NCBI GenBank assembly: GCA_015680905.1
Contig: CM027381.1
Coordinates: 63,849,501 to 63,913,500 of the forward strand
Direction of reading: 5' to 3'
Length of the DNA stretch: 64,000 nucleotides
DNA from: Coptis chinensis
Lineage: Eukaryota > Streptophyta > Magnoliopsida > Ranunculales > Ranunculaceae
In this document: positions 10,641 to 19,125 of the stretch, piece after piece
How the letters are laid out: every line of letters starts with the position of its first letter
Position numbering within the stretch: position 1 is the stretch's first letter
Notes under the pieces: model-generated
What the model was told of the DNA's origin: nothing
What the model saw: the letters and a program-made list of their open reading frames with translations, nothing else
The model's database searches: none
Made by a program: the position numbers and the translations under genes

Positions 10641-11795
10641 AATGGAATTGTTAAGTACAAGGACCACGTCGATCCATCATCTGATGCACCTTAGGAGATT
10701 CCTATCTGACGACCGGCGTTATTAGACACGGGGGCTAGTGTTAACTTACTCCCATTTTATTTGTATAGACAAATAGGTCTAGACAAGATGCAACCCACTA
10801 AAATGACGTTGCAATTAGCTGATTTTGTAGTCCTCGATACGAGGAAGTAAGCTAACGACTCATCCCCGATCATTTTAGGGCGTCCTTCCTCGGCAACCGC
10901 CAATGCTCATTAATTGCCGTGATGGTTCAATGTCCATGTCTTTTGGCCATCTTGTGTTGAAGTCAATGTTTTAAAACAAGGACACACGCATCCCGATTAG
11001 CCTATGGATGGAGAGGTAAGCATGATCGAGAGCTTCACTCGAGATTATTTTAACAACACGTTCCCTGATAGTCATATGCCCAAAATTCTTTCCTTTGGAA
11101 AGTCAGACTCCAACATTTTCATCCCTACACTAGTCGATACACATATTATTGATGAGGACGGGATAGATGACTTTCTCAAAGATGTAGAGGACTACCATTG
11201 TAATGTGGATATGACCAATCTAGATAAGGAATTCGATGAGTTTCTTCGAGTAGATGACGATTCACCCTATCAAGATCTACCTTGCACAACATCCACCTCG
11301 ATTCCCCTCCTTCCACCCTTTCAAAGGAATCTCGAATTTGCACTCGATCCTTTTGTTTCTCCTGTGCTTCATAATTTTTAAAATCCTCCTAGCAAACGGA
11401 TACTTGGAAGGACAAACTATTTGACACCTTCATTTTCAGAATTGAGGCAGTCCCTACACACACAATGAATGAGTTCGGTTGCTAAAACCACATCCTCATT
11501 ATGTACGTGCTGTCTTTCTACAACTTATCCATATCCACCATATTCTCCACAACCATTCACTTTTCCACACTTATTTACTAAAACACCCACTCATTCAAAA
11601 AATTAAAAAGAAGGTGCATGATAGGTTACACAATAGGGTTATCCGACTTCGTTTTCATTCCACTAGGTCGTCGTAGGAAATTTTGGTGCTTGATTGTGTT
11701 TGGATATGTTTTCTGTGATATTTATTTATGGAATGATCCACAACTATTTAGGTTGTTGATATATGATCAACTGCATGTTCATACATATATTTTAG
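10641..11795 (+). pseudogene. N2 protease and conserved tail
   Basis: Retropepsin box LLDTGASVNLLPFYLY (catalytic codons 10725-10739), then PTKMTLQLAD. A deletion removes the middle of the protease, and IILGRPSSAT follows near 10872. The tail is open at 11004-11381: EVSMIESFTRDYFNNTFPD, then a strongly acidic insert (about 11130-11265) not present in N3, then LPPFQRNLEFALDPFVSPVL. The end FGYVFCDIYLWNDPQLFRLL is near 11699-11758. The homologous stop is near 11793 but is shifted here by one extra T. The tail takes the place of reverse transcriptase; I know no family for it. Confidence 0.8.
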
Positions 11796-12887
11796 ATAAA
11801 GTCTCGAGTATCCGACTATAAATCCACTCAATTTTTGTGTTTGGTGCACTTCCTTTCACTTTAATATAATGGTGAGTGCACCATTAAGGTAACCGGGCCC
11901 TCCCTATGGAGTGTGTGGCTGTAAGTACCGGATCCTAAGTCCACGGTTCACATAGTTCACATTTTCCACTCTTGCATGTTTTTCTCGGATTTTTGAGTCA
12001 TGTTTCTCTATGGTGTGAATTATGTCTTTATTGCTTATTGTGTTTCCTTCTATTCGGAAAAAAAAATAATAATAATAATAATAATAAATAAATAAATAAA
12101 TAAATAAATAAAAAATAAAAATAAACATAGTAATCTAGGAAGTCTCGGGAATCTGACTTTAAAAGACCCACTGCTAAAAACAAATTTTCTAAGCTTCGTT
12201 GTAAAAAAATTTGTTTGGGGGGGGTGTTAAATGTTTTCGCACTAAAAAGGTTTTATGTCCAATTAGAGTTGCTTAGGTCGTTTTATTGTATTACGATTCG
12301 GATTGACATAATCTATTAATTTAGAGTTCATTCGTTCGCATAACTTACGTCATGCACGCACTTCGAGGCGTTTTCCACTATCTCGTATGTCATCTGAAGT
12401 CGGAATAGAGTGTTTTATAGATCATTGGATAGGAAATTCTCTCCCGATCATTTCCATATCTCATTCGCAAAAATCGGACCGGTAACGAAGCGGCAATTTT
12501 GATTTGAAGTTCGAAAAAAAAAATCGAAAAAATCAAAATTTCGATTTTGGGCTTAGGCCCAACCAGCCCGCGGACGGCCACAAGGCCATACCTTTACCTC
12601 CACGAACAGTTCATCGTTTTTCCTCCATTCCGCCATTAACAAAGCTCCAAACCTAAATTAAAAAGAAAATACAATAAACCTACCCAAAATCAAATCCTAA
12701 CCCCAAATCTTCTCTAAAACCAAACCACCACAACCCCCACCGATTTAAATCACTAAAACCACCGAAATTTACAAATTTTGGTGCTTCCGCCACCACCACT
12801 CCACCACCACCACTGTTCTTTCAGTCGGTCAAGTTAAACCACCACCACCACATCATATTTAAACCCCCACTCCATTCCAAACACTAG
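11796..12887 (+). other. N2 conserved noncoding block between gag-protease tail and ORF X
   Basis: It contains a strongly conserved stretch of about 70 nt (11888-11957, with GGGCCCTCCCTATGGAG) including a perfect splice-donor-like GTAAGT at 11921-11926. A compound (AAT)n/(AAAT)n microsatellite is at 12063-12123. A motif TCTCGGGAATCTGAC near 12141 is followed by a G-tract TTTGTTTGGGGGGGG at 12210-12224. A GC-richer segment (12360-12600) is shared with N4 (63240-63440). A TATTTAAA is at 12856-12863, close to the ORF X start. Confidence 0.7.
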
Positions 12888-14033
12888 ATGGCTCAACAAC
12901 GCCGAATTATACCGGAGCAAGTTTTCACTGCCGACCACTTCGCGCCGTTTTACGGTGACGAAATGGCTAGTAGGGACTGGAGTAGTTTATGGTACTCGAC
13001 CGAAGCCTTCTACCACGAAGACTTGGTCCGACGGTTCTACAACACCAGGGAGTTGGAGGGGAGTAGGATTTTTGTGTTGGTAAGGAAGAAGAGGAAGGAG
13101 TTGACTACTGGACTGTTGGCTGAGATTCTAGGCATTCCGCCTAGAATCCATCTGGATGCCACTTACAGAGCCCCCCGGTTTGACGGGGTAGAGCCTTTGA
13201 TGGGCGTGGATCGTCATCAATGGGAGCTACAATACAAACTCCCATTGTGGTACGCCAGGCATCCTCAGGGACCAACCAACCGGCTACACGGTGGGATTGG
13301 GTCGAATGTCCTAGGGAAGGACAAGGTCGGTGACATCGGTCCGCCTGCCTCCACATCTTATGGGTACTCCAGAGCGAAGTATGATTTCTGTATCTTGGAG
13401 TTTTTGCTGAGCATGATTAGGGGTCGGAAAAGTCTTTGGCACCTCTTCCGTGTTAATTACCAAGATCATGCCAAGATGAAAGCACTCCGTCCTCGATAGG
13501 ATTTACATTACCCTCGCACCGTAACCCGCGTATCTATAAGGAGTGTGTCCAACAACGTTGGATATTGCTCATGGATAGGGAAACGGGATGAGATAGAGGA
13601 GGAGGATGAGGATGATTCGGAGGAGGATGAGGAGGACGTGACTTGCTTTGATACGGATGCCTTCCAGAGGTGATGGTCTGATGCAGAACGCATGGCTATG
13701 CTTCATAGGGGCATGCGTTCACTAAACACTATCTGTGCAGACCTCCGGACTCGACAGGCGACTATTCATCACAACTTCGAGATCCGCACCCAGAGAGAGG
13801 ATGAGAGATGGGAACAGGGCGAGGGTGAGATGGAAGCCCAGCACCAGTTTAGAGTGGATATGCTTGCACGCTTCCCACCTCATACTGCACTTCTGCTCGA
13901 GGACACAGCTACGAGGCATGAGCGTCGTCGACGAAGGACGACTGCTGCTGGACCTTCGGGAGCCCAGGAGCCACCACTAGAGAGTGTGCCCTCCGCCACC
14001 AGTGGCGAGGTGTTTAGAGAGTCTGAGGTTTGA
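12888..14033 (+). pseudogene. ORF X (unrecognised accessory ORF), N2 copy
   Basis: ATG at 12888 (MAQQRR); the first 203 codons are open. Visible: IIPEQVF at residues 7-13, an aromatic stretch (SLWYSTEAFYHEDLVRRFY, about 33-51), a basic patch RKKRK, ELTTGLLAEILGIP at 71-84, and KYDFCILEFLLSMIRG near 165-180. A frameshift and stop near 13497 are followed by an acidic run rich in Glu and Asp (13590-13640) and an in-frame TGA near 13672. A frame to 14033 follows with RQATIHHNFEIRTQREDERWEQ and an Arg-rich end (ERRRRR). The general layout recalls the env-like or 'putative plant transposon protein' ORFs that lie downstream of gag-pol in plant gypsy elements; that assignment is inference. No signal peptide or membrane segment is evident. 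The N4 copy is on the other strand at 62922-61950 and 52211-52021. Confidence 0.72.
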
Positions 14034-14835
14034 TAGTGGTTGTTGTTTTATTTATTTTTGTTGTTTTTATTGTAATGTAACTTTTATTTTCAGATTTTGA
14101 ATTTTGTAGTGAAAGGTACTCCGAATGAAATTTTAATATAAGGGGTTATTTTCAGTATGTGTGGTTGTTTCATATTGATCCCACCTTCCCAACTTGTTTG
14201 GGGGTGGTTTTATCAATTCAAGCTTTGTTTTTATATATAACCCTAGTGTTAGAATTTATTATGGAGTAAGGTGAAATGATGGCCGTTTAGGCATATCTAG
14301 GATTGAGAATCATTGTAGGATGAAATCTAGATTAAATAGGTACATTCAATCATAAAATCAACCTAAAAGATACTGGGTTTGAATTAGAATCAAGAAAATG
14401 AGTTGTTTTCGTTTTCGGGTTTGGAAATTTTAGGATTTCCGGAAACTGCCGTAATTAGTTTTGGCAACTTTCCGATCCATTTTAGCAACTTTAAACCTAT
14501 ATAAACTTGATACAATCTATCCTCACAACTCACACTACACCTAAACTCCATCACTCACCCTTCACACCCGCGATTCCCACGTTTCGTCTCCATTTTTGCA
14601 AATCTGCAACTTGAGAAGGCGCTCGCTTCTCTACACTTCGAAAAATTTTGCTCAGAGCCCAGCGCCAAGTCAAAAGCCGCGACTCGTGCACAAACACTGG
14701 AATTCCAAAATACAAAGAGCGCCGACTTCGCCTTCTAGTTGGCCTTTCGCCTGCCTTCCGTGGACCAGAAAAATCCAGTTTTCCGCGAAGTTGTGCCCGG
14801 TTGTTTTGCAACGGCTCCAGAGGCGTAGTTTTGAG
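14034..14835 (+). other. N2 region between ORF X and ORF Y, with promoter-like signals
   Basis: It starts with the ORF X 3' region and a module-end G-tract CCCAACTTGTTTGGGGGTGG at about 14189-14208. A TATA box TATATAAA (14498-14505) is followed by a C/A-rich leader with CACTACACCTAAACTCCATC. A GC-rich part with AGCGC motifs (14615-14760) then leads to ORF Y. The same order is present in N3 (57840-58517). Confidence 0.72.
14498..14505 (+). promoter_or_regulatory. Candidate internal TATA box for ORF Y (N2)
   Basis: TATATAAA about 330 bp before the ORF Y start, followed by a pyrimidine/CAC-rich leader. The TATA box is kept in N3 (58107-58114) and decayed in N4 (minus strand near 51530). Confidence 0.5.
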
Positions 14836-15758
14836 ATGACATCTCCTATAATAATACCGAACAGTCTTTCAAGATTTGTTCCAAAGCACTACTTACGGTG
14901 CTTGGTTTCGCGTGGTGATCACATACGTTGGTAGGAACCTCTTATGGTAAGACCGGCTGAACTTTATTCTCCAAAGACTTGCATCTTATTTTTATAATAA
15001 CTGCATTTTCTTTGAGAGACCGGATGGAGAACAAGTATTCTCCATCAACATTGACGATGAACCAATGGAAATTACTAGGTTCTTGCTAGCATTTGTTCTT
15101 GGACTTGCTATGCCCGGCCGAGATACAAGACCCATGGTGCTATTGGGTCGATAATATGCATGTCTACACTTATGAGTCTTTGCACGGCTTATGGGGCGTG
15201 CATTTTCCAGATTGAGGACCAAGGGGACTATAACGCTGCCCTTGGTAGCCCGGCCCAAGAACATAGGAACTGTTATGTTTTGGATTATGCTAAACATTTT
15301 AGGGAATGGCGTTTTTCTTACGTGAATGACGCCACTTGCGCCGTTTTCCTTGCTTTAGCCACGGGGACGCCGGTTCTATGACCTTCCCGGAACTTTGATG
15401 TCTAGTTTAGCACGAGCCCATACCATGAGGCATAAGTACCTTCTTATGCCTGTTCTAATTTCACGTATTATGCTATGTTTCTTTCCTGTTTTTGTACACG
15501 CTTCACGGATTGGATTAGGGTAGACACGGTCGCGACCCACCAATAGTATTATTCGATTTTTCCGTGCAATGACTTGGCAAGGGTGGCGGATACAACCTCA
15601 CCAGTTGCACCCTACACCCCATCGTACCAAGTGGCACTTAATAGGTTAGCAACCATAGATGATAAATGGCGTGAAGCCCGGCAAATTATCATAGCATGGC
15701 AGGGGCCAAGGAGCTTCACTTTTTTATAGAAGTAGAGGATGACGAAGATGACGAATAA
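14836..15758 (+). pseudogene. ORF Y (unrecognised accessory ORF), N2 copy
   Basis: ATG at 14836 (MTSPIIIP). It is about 307 codons long if frameshifts are ignored; the minus-strand N4 copy spans 933 nt, i.e. 311 codons. Visible pieces: an IIP.(E)QSF-like start, FFERPDGEQVFSINID near 15015-15062, EITRFLLAFVLGLAMP near 15070-15116, DPWCYWVDN near 15130-15156, and an acidic end EVEDDEDDE before TAA (15756-15758). I recognise no family. Spacing, the IPEQ-F start and LLA-LG motifs suggest that it is a distant paralog of ORF X. It contains no obvious catalytic motif. Broken in N2 by several frameshifts. Confidence 0.7.
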
Positions 15759-15772
15759 CAAATGGAGTGGAG

Positions 15773-15910
15773 GTAAGTTTTAGTTTACATTGAGTGTCCG
15801 CTTATGTCCTAAGCAATTTAATTCTGTTAACCCCATAATGGGTAGAACTTCATTATAGAGTTCGTCGGTTTATTTCCTATATTAGTACGCGTTCTAACCT
15901 TGTTTTGCGG
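15773..15910 (+). other. Conserved intron after ORF Y (N2)
   Basis: 138 nt with donor GAG/GTAAGT and a T-rich acceptor TTGTTTTGCGG; the final AG has mutated to GG here. It lies 14 nt after the stop codon. Homologous introns in N3 (58728-58863) and N4 (50279-50142, minus) keep GTAAGT and TTGTTTTGCAG. Confidence 0.7.
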
Positions 15911-15964
15911 ATGTTTCTGAATTTCACGACCTTCAATGGTATTTTTCCTACCCTCTCTATTTAA

Positions 15965-16010
15965 ATGCTTTGAGGACAAAGCATGCTTTTTTGTTTGGGG
16001 GGGGGGGGGG
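15965..16010 (+). promoter_or_regulatory. Module-end hairpin and G14 tract (N2)
   Basis: Perfect 8-bp stem ATGCTTTG (15965-15972), loop AGGA, stem CAAAGCAT (15977-15984). It is followed by TTTTTTGTTT and 14 G residues (15997-16010). It has the same layout as the PPT at 17556-17596 but is 1.6 kb inside the element. Confidence 0.8.
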
Positions 16011-17555
16011 CATAGAAACTCGTGTAATTAAGGCATCTGTTAGGATATAGATAGATATAATATGCATTTATTTTCTAGTTAAAATTTCAAAAATTTAAAA
16101 ATATAAATAAATAAGTCCATGCTATACACTTAGGAATATTGGTATTGTTTTCTTTCTCTATGCTCTTAACAATCTAGAAGTCTCAATGAGCTTTTGCATC
16201 GAATAATAGTTAGAAACTTAGGTTAATATGTAGGTAATAATCTTTGCATCTATCTATAAATATATTACATGAGTATCTATGATTGTTTGGCAAGAAGTTT
16301 CTGAAATCTAGGCTAAAGTACTTATTCTACAAATCCTGTGAGAATATAGCCTAAAGCCTTATATGAGTGAAACATTTGAGAAATGACACAAGGGAGAAGT
16401 AAAATCGGATAGAGAAATCACACGCCCACTTGCTTGATCACTAAACCATATCCTAAGCGAGAATTTAGGCCCTCTTTGGATCGATATAGCCAGAAATTCA
16501 AACCTATGAATTATTTTCCGCTAGTAAGCCCCAATCGAGCCTTTCATTAGCCCTTCCATAAACCACAATTCCTTTACCCCTGTTACAAAAACAAAACAAA
16601 ATAAAAAAAAAAAAAAAAAATCAACCTACCCAATTTAGAATAAGTCCGAGAATAGATGATGAAGAAAGAAGAAGAGAAAACCTGTGTAAACAAAAATTAG
16701 TTAGTGCTTGGGAAAATAAAGAAAATAAGTTTCCATCCAAAGAAAAGAAAAAATAAAAATAGAAATAAAATAAAAACTCCAAAAATAGAATAAAAGGGAG
16801 TCAAAAGCCAAAAAAAAAAAAAAAAAAAAAATATGGCTAAGGATGGAAACAAAGTGTAGAAGCAAAAGTAAATAACAAGGTTTTCTCTAGTTACATAATA
16901 TGAAGACTCTATTATCTCAGACTTGTCCTTTTGAATATCCATTTCCTTCCTTCTTAAACCATCTCCTAATCCCCGTAACACCTAATAAAGACATCTAGCT
17001 CAATTAGGAATAGGTTAGTGTGATAGTAAGTGGCAGATGTGTTTGATCGACTCCGGCTTCTTGTGTGTCATTGAGATTGTAAGGTAAAGTGTGCCCACTG
17101 TACACTGGAGTAGCGAAACTTGAGTGGAAAAATCAGAGTGTTGTTTCTTGACAATTATTGTGAGAACCTACTTAAGGACGCTATTCCGAGTTCTCAGAAA
17201 CAAACCTGCTAAACATTTTATAGTACTACTCATTGTGTATATGTTTATTGTAGATGATAGATTATTATGCATATATTAACTTAGGTTTCTGACTTGGTTA
17301 TTCTTATTCAATTGCTAGAGAGATGTATAGATAGTTGAGCATGAATAAGGAAACAATAGTTTTATTTTCTTAGTCGTTGTAGTATAGATGAAGTTTGTGA
17401 GTACCTTCACTTGGAAAACTCTCCACGAGGCTATAACTTGTCCACTAGGGAATTCCTAGTGGTTTAAGGCCTTGTTGCATATGGTCAATGCAATCGCACT
17501 CAAATAAAACGAGTAGTTAGAACTCCATTTTGGTCACTTATTCTAATTTCTCATC
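16011..17555 (+). other. N2 3' noncoding region
   Basis: No coding capacity. It is conserved with N1 (20045-21480), N3 (58950-60530) and, inverted, N4 (48518-50060). It contains purine/A-rich tracts with A runs at about 16601-16620 and 16807-16831, and a near-palindrome with arms CCACTAGG and CCTAGTGG at 17442-17462. The long Phe/Leu-rich minus-strand frame at 16697-16981 is a translation of the A-rich tract and not a gene. Confidence 0.8.
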
Positions 17556-17596
17556 TTTGCTTGAGGACAAGCAAAATGTTTGTTTAAGGGGTGGTT
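17556..17596 (+). promoter_or_regulatory. N2 hairpin and polypurine tract
   Basis: TTTGCTTG (17556-17563), AGGA, CAAGCAAA (17568-17575), then AAGGGGTGGTT ending at the 3' LTR start 17597. The G-tract is AAGGGG where the sister copies have TGGGG(G). Confidence 0.88.
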
Positions 17597-19016
17597 TGAT
17601 AAGAGCCCAAAACTGTAGTTTTAACCCCTTAATAATCATACCGTTAGACCAATTATGTGAATAATAAGTAAGAGTTAATACTGATTTACGTGTTTTTATG
17701 CATTTCAGGCTTCAAAGTCCATTATGTGCGAGAAATGTGCCACTTTAGCGAGATAAAGGAGCAAAAGTCGCCAGAAACGTCCGAATGCCATATCTTTGGA
17801 CTCGGACCTCGAATTGGGCCTACCTTATGTCAAAACGACCGGCTCAAAAAGAGCTTTGCAATGGTCCAATTCTTGACCCAATCAGAGGAGCAGAAGTGGA
17901 CAAAAAGTCTGTTGAAGCCAAATCTAGCTGAAGAGGCCTTTTTGGACTGAAAGAATTGGATTTTGGGCCTGATTCTCTGGCCCAAAACATGGCTCCAAGC
18001 CCATGCACGATTTTTGGATCTGGATGTATAAAAACAAAAGCTTGACTCATTGTTAATGGCAGTTAGGTTAGGAAGCTCATTGTTAATGGTAGATTATTTA
18101 GTAGAGAATTAGGGTAGATAGCTTATATAGAAAGTAGCCATTAGAATAGCTTCTAGATCTAGATTTAATTGTTTTAATTAAGTTTAATTCCATTTAAATT
18201 ATTGTATTAGATTAAACCTTTGAATCTTGCTCTTCAATTTGATTAGATAAATAAAGTAGTATTCTTTATCAATTTCGATTTTGTCATTTCCAATTCTAGA
18301 TCTAATTTCAATTCCTGTCCTTATTTCATTTTAGTCATTAAATTAGATTTCATTATTGTTTAAATTAAGTAAATTTCGAATCTTGATAGTATGTTTAGTC
18401 ATAATAATATGGGAAATGATGTTTTGATGACTCAAGGCTAAAACCTTCATTAGAGGGGTTGATGAAGCCTTGATGAAGACTTAGTTGTTTAGTATAGAAT
18501 TGGTTGTAGAATCTATTCCACTCTAGAAGGTCGTGTTTAAGCCATGAGAATGGGTGGGCGACCTCACATGCTAGTTAGTATCCGGTAGGAATGCCATGAA
18601 CACTAGGGATTAGAACTCAAATTCTCGCAGAAGAACGTGAGAATTGAGATACAACATTCTACGCTAGGTTATTAAGTTGGAGTCGAGGTGGATTCAATTC
18701 CCTCTAATTTCTTTATCTAGATTCAAACAATCATATTTCCATAGCATTCGTAGTTTAAATTCAAATAATCAATTTCATATTGCATCGTAGTATAATTCCC
18801 CAGAAAGCTCTCATTGACTTAAGACTGATTTCTTAGACTTAGAAAACAATCCATGCTAGGGAACTAGGAGTGGAACGAACTTCCTACTCCACTTAGTGCA
18901 ATTCGCATCGAGAGTAGAAGCTTTGATAATTGAGACTATTAAGTCCAGTTTTAGTTTACTTACGTTTTGAATTCATCGTTCATTTCGTAGGTAAACTATA
19001 CATTTAACGGTTATCA
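17597..19016 (+). repeat. N2 3' LTR
   Basis: 1420 bp, almost identical to 6617-8038, TGATAAGAGCCC to GGTTATCA, TATA near 18025. The GTGCT duplication follows. The LTR pair differs at few sites, so N2 is young relative to N1. Confidence 0.95.
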
Positions 19017-19125
19017 GTGCTTGATTGTGTTTGGATATGTTTTCTGTGATATTTATTTATGGAACGATCCACAACTATTTCGGTTGTTGATATATGATAA
19101 ACTGCATATTCATACATATATTTAG
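19017..19125 (+). pseudogene. N1 gag-protease tail, last part
   Basis: After the second GTGCT target duplication the interrupted frame continues with FGYVFCDIYLWNDPQLFRLL and a final His/Tyr-rich HTYI, then stop at 19123-19125. Joining 6616 to 19022 restores the same reading as the uninterrupted copy in N3 (57300-57420). This proves that N2 landed in this frame. Confidence 0.88.

Larger units (their letters stand above)
6617..19016 (+). mobile_element. N2: 12.4-kb Athila-like element with extra ORFs X and Y
   Basis: Complete element inserted in the N1 gag-protease tail. LTRs are 6617-8038 and 17597-19016; the target duplication GTGCT is at 6612-6616 and 19017-19021. Order inside: primer-binding site, leader with 60-bp repeats, gag, protease plus tail, noncoding block, ORF X, noncoding block with TATA, ORF Y, intron, hairpin and G14 tract, 1.5 kb noncoding, hairpin and PPT. 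No reverse transcriptase, RNase H or integrase motif is found in any frame, so it is non-autonomous. It is the most complete plus-strand example of the family here. Confidence 0.95.

Noticed and set aside
13508-13693. Poly-Ser minus-strand frame opposite ORF X (also 62057-62293 and 62086-62268)
   Set aside because: It is the reverse strand of the Glu/Asp-rich codon run in ORF X (GAGGAGGATGAGG), not an independent gene.
16011-17555. A CRISPR array or satellite array in the 3' noncoding regions
   Set aside because: The similarity is between dispersed copies of one element. There is no regular repeat-spacer period, and the organism is a plant.
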